Shown: positions 17,822 through 29,127 of the stretch, piece by piece
Layout of the letters: the number at the start of each line of letters is the position of its first letter
How positions within the stretch are numbered: position 1 is the first letter of the stretch
Origin: Streptosporangium canum
GTDB lineage: Bacteria > Actinomycetota > Actinomycetes > Streptosporangiales > Streptosporangiaceae
Assembly: GCF_900113865.1 (NCBI RefSeq)
Contig: NZ_FOQY01000005.1
Span: 369,388 to 433,387 of the forward strand
Direction of reading: 5' to 3'
DNA: 64,000 nt
Position numbers and translations under genes: made by a program
Notes under the pieces: generated by a model
The model's database searches: none
Told to the model about the DNA's origin: nothing
The model's input: the letters and a program-made list of their open reading frames with translations, nothing else

Positions 17822-19051
17822 TCAGGAGAACTCGGCGAGCGTGCGCTCGGCCTCCTCCAGCCAGGAACGGCGGGCGATCAGGGCCTCCTGGGCGTCCTTC
17901 ACGTCCTTGTCCTTGCCGGCCGCCTGCGCCTTGGCCAGGCGGGTCTCCAACTGCTCGATCGACTTGTGGAGCTGGTCGACCGTGTTCTGGGCACGCGCGC
18001 GGGCCTCGGGGTTGGAGCGCTTCCACTCCGCCTCCTCGGCCTTGCGGACCGCTTCGTCGATCTTGCGCAGCCCGCCCTCAAGGCGGTCGCGCTGCTCGCG
18101 CGGGACCTGACCGGCGGCCTCCCACCGCTCCAGGATGCCGCGCAGCGCGGCCCTGGCGGAGCGGGCGTCGGAGACCGGGACGATCTTCTCGGCCTCGGCG
18201 AGGAGCTGCTCCTTGACCTCGGCGTTGGCCGCCAGCGAGGCGTCGCGCTCGGCGAAGACCGCGGAACGGGCCTGGAAGAACTGGTCCTGGGCGCCCTTGA
18301 AACGGCCCCAGAGCTCGTCCTCCACCTCACGGGAGGCCCGGCCCGCCGTCTTCCACTGCTGCATCAGCTCGCGGTAGGCGGAGGCCGTGGCGCCCCAGTC
18401 GGTGGAGGAGGCCAGTGCCTCGGCCTCGGCGACGATCCGCTCCTTGGAGGAGCGCACGCCCTCACGCTGCTCGTCCAGCCCGGCGAAGTAGGCCTTGCGC
18501 CGCTTGGCGAAGGCCGTACGGGCCGCGGACAGCCGCTTCCAGAGCGCCGCCTCGGTGACGCGGTCGATGCGCTCGGCCGCCTTCCACTCCTCGACGAGCT
18601 GGCGCAGCCGCTCGCCGCCGGTCTTCCAGTGGGTGGTGTCGTCGGCGATGCGCTCGGCCTCGGCGACGATCCGCTCCTTGATGCCCTTGGCCTCCGCGCG
18701 GGCCACGTCACGAGCGGCCTTGACCTCCTCGCGGCGCTGGGCGACCAGCTCCGTGAGGACGTTCAGCCGGTTCAGCAGCGCGTCGAGGTCGCCGACCGCA
18801 TGCGCGCCGGTGATCGCTTCGCGGAGCTTGACGATGGTCGCCTCGGCCTGGGCGGGTGGCAGGTCGGTGCCGCGGACCCGCTGTTCCAGCAGCGTCACCT
18901 GCCCGGCCAGCTCGTCGAACTTGCGATGGAAGTAGGCAAGTGCCTCCTCCGGCTCGCCGGCCTGCCAGGACCCGACGGCCCGCTCTCCCTCAGCCGTACG
19001 CACGTAGACGGTGCCGTCGTCGTCTACCCGGCCCCACGGGTCGGTGCTCAC
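17822..19051 (-). CDS. DUF349 domain-containing protein
   Basis: A 409-residue, almost entirely helical and charged protein with repeated DUF349 units (motifs such as AEAERIADDTTHWKTGGERLRQLVEEWK and ERWEAAGQVPREQRDRLEGGLRKI), predicted coiled-coil throughout, no membrane helix. The function of the family in actinomycetes is unsettled. GTG at 19051 is chosen: GGGAGG lies 5 bases upstream, and the sequence then begins MSTDPWGRVDDDGTVYVRT, the usual family N-terminus. An ATG 21 bases upstream (19072) is possible. It is followed on the minus strand by a terminator shared with rel. Confidence 0.88.
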   Translation of the reverse strand: MSTDPWGRVDDDGTVYVRTAEGERAVGSWQAGEPEEALAYFHRKFDELAGQVTLLEQRVRGTDLPPAQAEATIVKLREAITGAHAVGDLDALLNRLNVLTELVAQRREEVKAARDVARAEAKGIKERIVAEAERIADDTTHWKTGGERLRQLVEEWKAAERIDRVTEAALWKRLSAARTAFAKRRKAYFAGLDEQREGVRSSKERIVAEAEALASSTDWGATASAYRELMQQWKTAGRASREVEDELWGRFKGAQDQFFQARSAVFAERDASLAANAEVKEQLLAEAEKIVPVSDARSARAALRGILERWEAAGQVPREQRDRLEGGLRKIDEAVRKAEEAEWKRSNPEARARAQNTVDQLHKSIEQLETRLAKAQAAGKDKDVKDAQEALIARRSWLEEAERTLAEFS

Positions 19052-19110
19052 CGTGTCCTCCCGCACTTTCATCAGCCTTTCGAGGCTAACCGCCCCTTGG
19101 TTGTATTACG

Positions 19111-19980
19111 TCAGCTCTTGTTGGACATTGTCACGTTTTTGATTTCGACGGTTTCCTTCGGAGCTCCGGTCCCGTCCCCACCGGGGGTGATGACACCACC
19201 CTTGTTCACCTTGTCGATGATCTCCATCCCCTTGGTGACCGTACCGAACGGGGTGTAGTCCGGGCTCAGCGGGGCGTCACCGTAGACGATGAAGAACTGG
19301 CTGCCGTTGGTGTCGGGGCCGCTGTTGGCCATGGCCACGACGCCCCGGGTGTACTTCGCGCCCTCGAGGTTCTCGTTGACGAAACGGTAGCCGGGGCCGC
19401 CCTGGCCGTCGGTGGGGTTCTTGCCGTCGGCCTTGGCCAGCGGGTCGCCGCACTGCAGCACCGGGAACTGGTCGGAGCCCAGGCGGTGACACTTGGAGCC
19501 GTCGAAGAACTTCTTCTCCGCCAGGAAGGCGAAGGAGTTGACCGTGCAGGGCGTCTTCCCGGCGTCCACCGCGATCACGATGTCGCCCTGGTTGGTCTTC
19601 AGGGTCATCGTCTTGGGCTTGGTGTCCACCTTGGCCGGAGGGGTGCCCACGTTCTTGGCGGGGCTGCCGTCGGCGTCGGCGACGTAGCCGCAGGTGCCGC
19701 TGGCGGGATCGAAGGCCGTCGGCTTGGCGGCGGTGTCCGTCGGCGACGGGTTCGCCGACGCCTCGGAGCTCGCCGAGGCCTCCGGGCTGGCCGTGGCCGG
19801 TGAGTCACTGCCCCCGAGCAGGGTCGTCGCGGCGATGACGCCGCCGATGACGACTACGACGCCTACGCTGGTACCGATGATCGCGTTGCGCTTGGCCCGG
19901 GCCTCCCGCTCGATGCGCCGCTGATTCTGCCGCTCGTAGTGCTCGCGCGCCAGCTGCTTCTGGCGGTCCTTGCCGCTCAC
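19111..19980 (-). CDS. Membrane-anchored cyclophilin-type peptidyl-prolyl isomerase (copy 1)
   Basis: The 289-residue protein has a short basic cytoplasmic N-terminus, one membrane helix (about 34-56), a Ser/Pro/Ala-rich spacer (about 60-90) and a C-terminal cyclophilin domain with KTMTLKTNQGDIVIAVD, CHRLGSDQFPVLQCGDP, DGQGGPGYRF, GVVAMANSGPDTNGSQFFI and TPFGTVTKGMEIIDKV. It probably catalyses proline isomerisation on exported proteins outside the membrane. The start is GTG at 19980. A clear paralogue lies at 25289-26173. The 148-base gap upstream is a divergent promoter region shared with the MBL hydrolase gene; I could not assign hexamers with confidence. Confidence 0.92.
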   Translation of the reverse strand: MSGKDRQKQLAREHYERQNQRRIEREARAKRNAIIGTSVGVVVVIGGVIAATTLLGGSDSPATASPEASASSEASANPSPTDTAAKPTAFDPASGTCGYVADADGSPAKNVGTPPAKVDTKPKTMTLKTNQGDIVIAVDAGKTPCTVNSFAFLAEKKFFDGSKCHRLGSDQFPVLQCGDPLAKADGKNPTDGQGGPGYRFVNENLEGAKYTRGVVAMANSGPDTNGSQFFIVYGDAPLSPDYTPFGTVTKGMEIIDKVNKGGVITPGGDGTGAPKETVEIKNVTMSNKS

Positions 19981-20128
19981 CGCTTCGCCCTCCCGAGTGC
20001 CGGAGTATTACTTAATGAGGTGGGCGAATCGTATCGGCCAAAGGGTAATGGTTCGCAGCCCGCCGACCCGCACCGGTACCCTTCGGTTACATTCCCATCC
20101 GTATTCTTGACGAGATCAGCTGAGGCAG

Positions 20129-20824
20129 ATGCTCATCGCCGGCTTTCCCGCAGGGTCGTTCCAGACCAACTGCTACGTCGTCGCGCCCGCCGCGGGCGAG
20201 GAGTGCGTCATCGTCGACCCGGGGCAGAACGCCGTCGGCGACCTGGACGACGTGCTGCGCGAGCATCGGCTGAAGCCGGTCGCGGTGCTGGTCACCCATG
20301 GTCACATCGACCACATGTGGTCGGTCGCCCCGGTCTGCGGCGCGCGTGACGTTCCCGCGTGGATCCACCCGGAGGACCGTGATCTGCTCTCCGATCCGGG
20401 TAAGGGACTGTCGCTGGCGACCAGGCAGCAGCTGTTCGGCGGGCTGGCCTTCACCGAGCCCGACGACGTGCGGGAGCTGGCCGACGGCGAGGTGCTGTGT
20501 CTGGCGGGCATGGAGCTCACGGTCGACCACACCCCGGGCCATACCAGGGGGTCGGTGACGTTCAGGCTGCCCAGCACCGAGGAGATTCCGGACGTGCTGT
20601 TCTCGGGCGACCTGTTGTTCGCCGGCTCCATCGGACGCACAGACCTCCCGGGCGGCGACTACCCGACCATCCTGCGCAGCCTGGCGACCAAATGCCTGCC
20701 GCTGCCGGAGGACACGATGGTCCTGCCCGGCCACGGACCACAGACCACGATCGGCCACGAGCGCGCGACCAACCCGTATCTCGCGGAAGCCGCCCCGTAC
20801 GCCGGTCCCACCAGGGGAATCTGA
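20129..20824 (+). CDS. Metallo-beta-lactamase-fold hydrolase (glyoxalase II-like)
   Basis: The 231-residue protein carries the binuclear metal site of the MBL fold: THGHIDHM (about 54-61), then [28 protein letters not shown] and [13 protein letters not shown]. This arrangement resembles glyoxalase II and related thioester hydrolases; the physiological substrate is unknown. ATG at 20129 follows a TGAGG-type purine stretch. hisS starts 2 bases after its stop, so the two are almost certainly one transcript. A gene of this type next to hisS is common in actinomycetes. Confidence 0.9.
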   Translation: MLIAGFPAGSFQTNCYVVAPAAGEECVIVDPGQNAVGDLDDVLREHRLKPVAVLVTHGHIDHMWSVAPVCGARDVPAWIHPEDRDLLSDPGKGLSLATRQQLFGGLAFTEPDDVRELADGEVLCLAGMELTVDHTPGHTRGSVTFRLPSTEEIPDVLFSGDLLFAGSIGRTDLPGGDYPTILRSLATKCLPLPEDTMVLPGHGPQTTIGHERATNPYLAEAAPYAGPTRGI

Positions 20825-20826
20825 AG

Positions 20827-22088
20827 ATGACTTTGCAGGCGCCCAAGGGCACCTTCGACTGGCTCCCGCCCCGTGCGGAGCAGGCGCTCGCCGTGCGGGA
20901 GGCGCTGACCGCCCCGGCCCGCCGCGCGGGCTACGGCTACATCGAGACGCCGGTCTTCGAGGACACCGCGCTGTTCGTCCGCGGTGTCGGCGAGTCGACC
21001 GACATCGTCTCCAAGGAGATGTACACCTTCGAGGACAAGGGCGGGCGTTCGCTCACGCTGCGACCCGAGGGCACCGCGTCGGTCGTGCGCTCGGTCCTCC
21101 AGCACGGCCTGCAGAACGGCCAGCTCCCGGTGAAGCTCTGGTACTCCGGCAGCCAGTTCCGCTACGAGCGCGCGCAGAAGGGCCGCTACCGCCACTTCTG
21201 GCAGGTCGGCGCCGAGGCCCTGGGGGCCGAGGACCCCGCGCTGGACGCCGAACTGATCGTGCTGGCCGCCGACGGCTTCGCCGGGCTGGGCCTCACCGGC
21301 GTGCGGCTGCTGCTCAACACGCTCGGCGACAAGGAGTGCCGTCCCGTCTACCGGACGGCGCTGCAGGACTTCCTGCGCGCCCTCGACCTCGACGAGCCCA
21401 CCCGGCAGCGGATCGAGATCAATCCGTTGCGCGTCCTCGACGACAAGCGCCCCGAGGTGCAGGCCCAGCTCGCCGGCGCCCCGCTGGTCGTCGACCACCT
21501 GTGCGAGGCGTGCAAGGCCTACCACGAGGAGGTCCGCTCGCTGCTGACCGCCGCCGGCCTGGCCTACACCGACGACCCCCGGCTGGTCCGCGGTCTCGAC
21601 TACTACACGCGCACCACCTTCGAGTTCGTCCACGACGGGCTGGGCTCGCAGTCGGCGGTCGGCGGCGGCGGCCGCTACGACGGGCTGAGCGAGATGCTCG
21701 GCGGCCCGGCCCTGCCCAGCGTCGGCTGGGCGCTCGGCGTCGACCGGACGCTCCTGGCGATGGAGGCCGAGGGGCTGCTGGGCGCCGAGACCGTCGAGTC
21801 GCGCGTGCAGGTGTACGGTGTGCCGCTGGGTGAGGAGGCGCGCCGCCGGATGTTCCTGCTCATGACCGAGCTGCGCCGGGCCGGTCTCGACGCCGACATG
21901 TCGTTCGGCGGCAAGGGCGTCAAGGGCGCCATGAAGGGTGCCGACCGGTCGGGTGCGAGCTATGCGGTGATCCTCGGCGAGCGAGATATCGCCGCCGGAT
22001 CCGCGCAGGTCAAGGACCTGGCCAGCGGCGACCAGGCCGCCGTGCCGCTCGCTGAGATCGTCACGACCTTGAAGGAGAGACTGAAGAA

Positions 22089-22092
<4 letters not shown>
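20827..22092 (+). CDS. hisS: Histidyl-tRNA synthetase
   Basis: Class II synthetase charging tRNA-His. The 421-residue protein contains the HisRS N-terminal [11 protein letters not shown], motif 2 ([23 protein letters not shown]), the histidine-binding signatures [15 protein letters not shown] and GGGGRYDGL, motif 3 ([14 protein letters not shown]), and a C-terminal anticodon-binding domain ending in a Lys-rich tail. The ATG lies 2 bases after the MBL gene stop and the TGA overlaps the aspS ATG by 4 bases, so hydrolase, hisS and aspS form one operon. Confidence 0.97.
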
Positions 22093-23825
<1,733 letters not shown>

Positions 23826-23835
23826 GCCCGAGCGC

Positions 23836-23876
23836 GGCGCGGGCCCCCGGAACGACCCGTTCCGGGGGCCCGCGCC
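23836..23876. terminator. Long perfect hairpin between aspS and P450 (convergent)
   Basis: A 19-bp perfect stem (23836-23854 with 23858-23876) closes a 3-base loop and could extend one more pair. It begins 10 bases after the aspS stop and ends 10 bases from the minus-strand P450 stop, so it terminates both. Confidence 0.88.
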
Positions 23877-23886
23877 GTACCGGCGG

Positions 23887-25095
<1,209 letters not shown>

Positions 25096-25107
25096 CCGGT
25101 CCCCCTC

Positions 25108-25123
25108 GGTGAGATGGATCACA
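25108..25123 (-). promoter_or_regulatory. CRP-like box, proximal to P450
   Basis: GGTGA-GATGGA-TCACA matches 9 of the 10 fixed positions of the CRP/FNR-family consensus TGTGA-N6-TCACA. It lies about 13 bases upstream of the P450 ATG on the minus strand, a position that suggests repression if bound. Confidence 0.5.
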
Positions 25124-25170
25124 CTGCCTCTGCTCCAAGTGTCTCTCCGGGGCTCCGGGGATCACCCGAC

Positions 25171-25186
25171 TGTGATCGGGATCACA
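25171..25186 (-). promoter_or_regulatory. CRP-like box, perfect, distal to P450
   Basis: TGTGA-TCGGGA-TCACA matches all 10 fixed positions of the CRP-type consensus, and sits in a longer perfect palindrome (10-bp arms, 25168-25177 and 25180-25189, 2-bp centre). Its centre is 63 bp from the centre of the proximal box, six helical turns, so both would face the same side of the DNA. It is about 75-90 bases upstream of the P450 start. Confidence 0.65.
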
Positions 25187-25239
25187 GTCCGCGCGGCGGC
25201 CTCCCGGCCCGAGGGGGACGGCTTCCACGCCGGAAAGCC

Positions 25240-25275
25240 GGACGCCCCGGCGGTCGACCGACCGCCGGGGCGTCC
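25240..25275 (-). terminator. Hairpin terminator after cyclophilin copy 2
   Basis: Arms at 25240-25256 and 25259-25275 are perfectly complementary (17 bases each; the real loop must take in a few of them). It lies 13 bases beyond the minus-strand stop at 25289, separating the cyclophilin transcript from the P450. Confidence 0.8.
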
Positions 25276-25288
25276 AACAGGCGCTCCG

Positions 25289-26173
25289 CTAGGTGAGCTG
25301 CACGTCCTTGATGATCACCGGGATCTTGGGGGCGTTGGAGCCGCCGTCACCGGTGATGTCGTCGGGGTTGGTGATCCACCCGCCCTTGGAGACCTTGTCG
25401 AGGATGTCCATGCCCTTGGTGACCGTACCGAAGGGGGTGTAGTCCGGGCCCAGCTGGGCGGTCTCCTCGCCGAGCGAGATCCAGAACTGGCTGCCGTTCT
25501 GGTTGGCCGCCTCGGGGGGCTGGGCCATCGCGACGGTGCCCTTGGTGTAGGGGAGGCCGCCGAGGTTCTCGTCGTCGAAGACGTAACCCGAGCTGCCCTG
25601 GCCGTCGGTGGGGTTCTCGCCGTCGGCCTTGGCCTGCGGGTCGCCGCACTGGAGCAGGGCCAGGCCGGAGTTCTCCGGGGTGGCCAGGCGGTGGCACTTG
25701 GTGTTGTCGAAGAAGTTCTTCTTGGCGAGGAAGGCGAAGGAGTTCACCGTGCAGGGCGCCTGCGCCGTCGCCAGGTCGATCACGATGTCACCGTGGTTGG
25801 TGGTGATCGTCATGGTCTTCAGCTTCAGGCTGGGCTTGCCCGGCGGCATGCCCACCTTCTTGGCCGGGCTGCCGCTGGTGTCCTTGCGGTAGGAGCAGCT
25901 CACCTTGGACGGGGCGACGGGGGCGCTGGTCGTCGCGGACGGCGTCGGTTCCGCGGCGGTCTCGGAGGGGGCGGGAGAGCTCGCGGCCGCGGGCTTGCTG
26001 TCGCCGCCCCCGAGCAGCGTCGTCGCGGCGATCAGGCCGCCCACGACGACGACCACCGCTGCGCCGGCTCCGATGAAGGTGTTCCGCTTCGTCTTGGTCG
26101 CCTGCTCAGCACGCTTGGCTTGGCGCTCTTTGTGCTCCCGCGCCAGCTGGCTCTGGCGGTCCTCGCCGCTCAC
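25289..26173 (-). CDS. Membrane-anchored cyclophilin-type peptidyl-prolyl isomerase (copy 2)
   Basis: The 294-residue protein has the same build as the product at 19111-19980: basic N-terminus (MSGEDRQSQLAREHKERQAKR), one membrane helix (about 32-54), Pro/Ala/Ser spacer, then a cyclophilin domain with KTMTITTNHGDIVIDL, CHRLATPENSGLALLQCGDP, DGQGSSGYVF, GSQFWISLGEE and TPFGTVTKGMDILDKV. I place the start at GTG 26173, where GGAGG is 8 bases upstream; the open frame continues much further upstream but through unrelated sequence over rarA. It is likely an extracytoplasmic foldase. The 201-base gap to the DUF2231 gene is a divergent promoter region; a short TTGACTGTCAA palindrome occurs there. 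Confidence 0.91.
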   Translation of the reverse strand: MSGEDRQSQLAREHKERQAKRAEQATKTKRNTFIGAGAAVVVVVGGLIAATTLLGGGDSKPAAASSPAPSETAAEPTPSATTSAPVAPSKVSCSYRKDTSGSPAKKVGMPPGKPSLKLKTMTITTNHGDIVIDLATAQAPCTVNSFAFLAKKNFFDNTKCHRLATPENSGLALLQCGDPQAKADGENPTDGQGSSGYVFDDENLGGLPYTKGTVAMAQPPEAANQNGSQFWISLGEETAQLGPDYTPFGTVTKGMDILDKVSKGGWITNPDDITGDGGSNAPKIPVIIKDVQLT

Positions 26174-26374
26174 CGGTATGTCCTCCAGGATTACTGTTAC
26201 TTGACTGTCAACTGGCCGAAAGCGTACCGGCCTCAGCGTGTGCTGAATGTAAGTGACGGAATCCATCAGATGGGGCAGATGTGAAAACTGCCCAGCATCT
26301 GGTGCATTTCGGAACCGTTCGTGGTGAGATTCCGTACTTGGTGACGACGAGCCACGGATGACCGGAGCCCCCGC

Positions 26375-26836
26375 ATGTTCGACGAGATCCTGGGTCTGCC
26401 CGCCCACCCGCTGATCATTCACGCCGCGGTGGTCCTGACGCCGCTCCTGGCCGTGCTGGCCGCCGTCTACGCGCTGGCGCCGCGCACGCGCGCCGTGCTG
26501 CACTGGGCGGTGACGGCACTCGCGGTGGCCGTCCCGGTCGCCGTCTTCGCGGCCAGGCAGAGCGGCGAGGCGCTGAAGGACAAGCGGTTCTCCTCGGTCG
26601 ACGGCCCGCTCGGCCTGCGCATCGCCGAGCACGAGGGGTTCGCCACGCCGCTGCTGTCGGCCGCCCTCGCCCTGGGCGTGCTCTCGCTGGCACTCGTCCA
26701 CGTCTCGCGGGCGGAGCGGTACGGCCGCCCGGTGGGGCGGGTCGTCTCGGCGCTCACCGTGGCCGCGGCCGTCGTGGCGGGCTACTACGTGCTGCGCGCG
26801 GGGCACAGCGGGGCGATGGCGGTCTGGGGGAGCTGA
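26375..26836 (+). CDS. DUF2231 family membrane protein
   Basis: A 153-residue protein with four predicted membrane helices and the DUF2231 signature near the start (GLPAHPLIIHAAVVLTPLLAVLA) with a conserved His in helix 1. Helix 2 ends in a charged loop (RQSGEALKDKRFSSVDG...HEGFATPLL). The function of this family is unknown; haem or quinone-associated roles have been guessed from its histidines, but nothing here supports that. ATG at 26375 has GGAG about 10 bases upstream. A hairpin follows the stop. Confidence 0.85.
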   Translation: MFDEILGLPAHPLIIHAAVVLTPLLAVLAAVYALAPRTRAVLHWAVTALAVAVPVAVFAARQSGEALKDKRFSSVDGPLGLRIAEHEGFATPLLSAALALGVLSLALVHVSRAERYGRPVGRVVSALTVAAAVVAGYYVLRAGHSGAMAVWGS

Positions 26837-26866
26837 CGGCCGGCGGCGGCCTCTCCCCGGCCACCG

Positions 26867-26902
26867 GCCCCCCGGACCCCCGGTCCAGCCGGGGACGGGG
26901 CC
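26867..26902 (+). terminator. Nested hairpin between DUF2231 gene and rarA
   Basis: CCCCGG (26878-26883) pairs with CCGGGG (26889-26894) around a 5-base loop, and outer GGCCCC/GGGGCC arms (26867-26872, 26897-26902) extend the structure. No T-tract. Confidence 0.55.
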
Positions 26903-26950
26903 GCGACGGGGGCGGATCCGGGACGGGCGGCCTGACGGTACTGTCGGAGC

Positions 26951-28261
26951 GTGGACAGCCTGTTCGATTCCGCGGCGGAGGAAGCCCACCGCGGCCATGA
27001 GCCCCTGGCGGTGCGGATGCGCCCGCGCGGCCTTGACGAGGTGATAGGCCAGCGCCACCTGCTGGGCCCCGGCACGCCGCTGCGCAGGCTCGTCGAGGCC
27101 GAGGCGCCCATGTCGCTGTTCCTGTGGGGCCCGCCCGGCACCGGCAAGACCACCCTGGCCTACGTGGTCGCGGGCGTCACCGCACGCCGTTTCGTCGAGG
27201 TCTCCGCGGTGTCCGCCGGCGTCAAGGAGGTCCGCGCGGCCATCGAGCAGGCCCGGCGCGAGCTGGGCATGTCCGGCCGCCAGACCGTGCTGTTCGTGGA
27301 CGAGGTGCACCGTTTCAACAAGGCCCAGCAGGACGCCCTGCTGCCCGCCGTGGAGAACCGCTGGGTCACCTTCATCGGCGCCACCACCGAGAACCCGTTC
27401 TTCTCCGTCATCTCGCCGCTGCTGTCCCGCTCGCTCCTGCTGACCCTGGAGTCGCTGTCGGAGGACGACATCCGGATGGTGCTGGAGCGCGCCGTCGCCG
27501 ACCCGCGCGGCCTGGACGGGAAGGCGAAGCTGGCGCCCGAGGCCGCCGAGCACCTGGTCCGGCTGGCCGGGGGAGACGCCCGCAGGTCGCTCACCTACCT
27601 GGAGGCCGCCTCGCTGATCGCCGACGGCGAGATCACCGTCGAGGTGGTGGAGCGCGCGGTGGACAAGGCGGCCGTCCGCTACGACCGCCAGGGCGACCAG
27701 CACTACGACGTGATCAGCGGCTTCATCAAGAGCATGCGCGGCTCCGACGCCGACGCCGCGCTGCACTACCTCGCCCGCATGATCGAGGCGGGTGAGGACC
27801 CCCGTTTCATCGCCCGCAGGATCGTCGTCTTCGCCTCCGAGGACGTCGGCATGGCCGACCCGACGTGCCTGCAGGTCGCGGTGGCCGCGGCCCAGGCGGT
27901 GGAGTTCATCGGCCTGCCCGAGGGACGGCTCAACCTGGCCCAGGCGGTCATCCACTGCGCGCTGGCCCCCAAGTCCAACGCGGTGATCAACGCCATCGGC
28001 GCGGCCTCCGAGGACGTACGGCGCGGCAGCATCGGCCACGTCCCCACCCACCTGCGCGACGCCCACTACGGCGGGGCCAAGAAGCTCGGCCACGGCAAGG
28101 GGTACAAATACCCCCACGACTTCGAGCACGGCCTGGTCCGCCAGGACTACGCCCCGGAGGAGCTCCGGGACCGCCGCTACTACCAGCCCACCCGCCACGG
28201 CGCCGAAGTGGCCTTCGCCGACCGCTGGTCCAAGATCCGCGCTTTCCTCCGCGGTCAGTAG
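26951..28261 (+). CDS. rarA: Replication-associated recombination protein RarA (MgsA-like AAA ATPase)
   Basis: AAA+ ATPase of the RarA/MgsA/WRNIP1 family acting at stalled replication forks. The 436-residue protein shows Walker [10 protein letters not shown], Walker [21 protein letters not shown], sensor [17 protein letters not shown], and the family's C-terminal block ([48 protein letters not shown]). The GTG has TACTGT (26939-26944) ending 6 bases upstream, fitting a leaderless promoter, though CGGAG could act as a weak ribosome site. A hairpin lies just past the stop. Confidence 0.95.
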   Translation: MDSLFDSAAEEAHRGHEPLAVRMRPRGLDEVIGQRHLLGPGTPLRRLVEAEAPMSLFLWGPPGTGKTTLAYVVAGVTARRFVEVSAVSAGVKEVRAAIEQARRELGMSGRQTVLFVDEVHRFNKAQQDALLPAVENRWVTFIGATTENPFFSVISPLLSRSLLLTLESLSEDDIRMVLERAVADPRGLDGKAKLAPEAAEHLVRLAGGDARRSLTYLEAASLIADGEITVEVVERAVDKAAVRYDRQGDQHYDVISGFIKSMRGSDADAALHYLARMIEAGEDPRFIARRIVVFASEDVGMADPTCLQVAVAAAQAVEFIGLPEGRLNLAQAVIHCALAPKSNAVINAIGAASEDVRRGSIGHVPTHLRDAHYGGAKKLGHGKGYKYPHDFEHGLVRQDYAPEELRDRRYYQPTRHGAEVAFADRWSKIRAFLRGQ

Positions 28262-28263
28262 CC

Positions 28264-28292
28264 GCTCCGGGCGGGCGCCCCGGTGCCGGAGC
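28264..28292 (+). terminator. Hairpin terminator after rarA
   Basis: GCTCCGG (28264-28270) pairs with CCGGAGC (28286-28292), enclosing a GC-rich loop that can itself fold. It starts 2 bases after the rarA stop. The next 195 bases before the DUF948 gene carry a -10-like TAGGGT near 28446 and nothing else I recognise. Confidence 0.65.
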
Positions 28293-28488
28293 GTGCCGCG
28301 GCGGGTTTCCCGGCGGCTAGCCTGGGTACCCGCCCCGCGCGGCCGGGGGGCCGACGGTGCCGGCCGGCCTCGCGAGGTCCCCGGCACGCACGGAGGAGAC
28401 GGCCGTCGTGCGGCGGCATGCCGGGGGAACAAGGCGGGACACGATAGGGTCTTGCCATTCCAGCCGGGTGAACTAAGGAGATCGGCGC

Positions 28489-28875
28489 ATGCTTACCGCG
28501 GGAGAGGTCGCCGGGCTGATCGTGGCCACGGCGTGGGCGGTGCTCGTCTGCTTCCTGGCCATGGTCCTGGTGAGGCTGGCCCGGCTGCTCACCGAGACCA
28601 CCAAGATGGTCTCCGACCTGAGCGAGCGCGTGGTGCCGTTGCTGGAGGACGTCACGGCCACCGTTGGCGAGACCAACCGCCAGCTGATCGCCGTCGAGGC
28701 CATCGCCAAGGACGTCAAGCAGGTCAGCGGGCACGTCGTGAAGGTCAGCGACGTCACCCAGAGCCTGGTCACCGGGCCGTTGATCAAGGTTGCGGCACTG
28801 AGCCACGGCATCAAACAGGCCCTGCGCGTCCGCGGCAGATCGAACCTCCGGATGCTGGAGAGGCGGCGGCGATGA
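28489..28875 (+). CDS. DUF948 domain-containing membrane protein
   Basis: A 128-residue protein with one N-terminal membrane helix (about 7-27) followed by a long amphipathic helical stretch (ETTKMVSDLSERVVPLLEDVTATVGETNRQL), the DUF948 pattern. The function is not known. AAGGAG lies about 8 bases before the ATG. Its stop overlaps the ATG of the next small gene by 4 bases, and alaS follows at once, so the three are likely translated from one message. This trio upstream of alaS is conserved in actinomycetes. Confidence 0.85.
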   Translation: MLTAGEVAGLIVATAWAVLVCFLAMVLVRLARLLTETTKMVSDLSERVVPLLEDVTATVGETNRQLIAVEAIAKDVKQVSGHVVKVSDVTQSLVTGPLIKVAALSHGIKQALRVRGRSNLRMLERRRR

Positions 28876-29126
28876 TCCGGCGGCTGTTCTACATGTCCCT
28901 GGGCGCGTTCGGCGCGGTGTGGGTCATGCGTAAGCTGCAAGCACTGCATCCGAACCACCTGGCCCGGCGCGCCGTGCACAACGCCTCCGGAGCCCTGGAG
29001 CAGATGCGGGAATTCGCCGGCGACGCCCTGGACGGCGCGGCCAAGAGGGAAACCGAGTTGCGATCCAGGTTCGGGCTCGACACTGTTGAGAACACCTATC
29101 ACTACGACGTAAAGGATGGCCGCTGA
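28872..29126 (+). CDS. Small conserved protein (DUF6167-like)
   Basis: An 84-residue protein starting [27 protein letters not shown], with one short membrane helix at the N-terminus and a helical, charged tail ([29 protein letters not shown]). It matches the small actinobacterial family found between a DUF948 gene and alaS; no function is established. The ATG overlaps the preceding stop (ATGA), and its TGA is 1 base before the chosen alaS start. Confidence 0.8.
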   Translation: MIRRLFYMSLGAFGAVWVMRKLQALHPNHLARRAVHNASGALEQMREFAGDALDGAAKRETELRSRFGLDTVENTYHYDVKDGR

Positions 29127-29127
29127 C

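Noticed and set aside
26190-26220. TTGACTGTCAA palindrome ahead of cyclophilin copy 2 as an operator or -35 element
   Set aside because: Only 11 bp, no properly spaced -10 was found on either strand, and no known regulator motif matches.
25289-28432. A single 1047-codon minus-strand frame extending the cyclophilin N-terminus
   Set aside because: Only the last 294 codons match the family; the upstream part lies opposite DUF2231 and rarA, and GGAGG marks the GTG at 26173 as the start.
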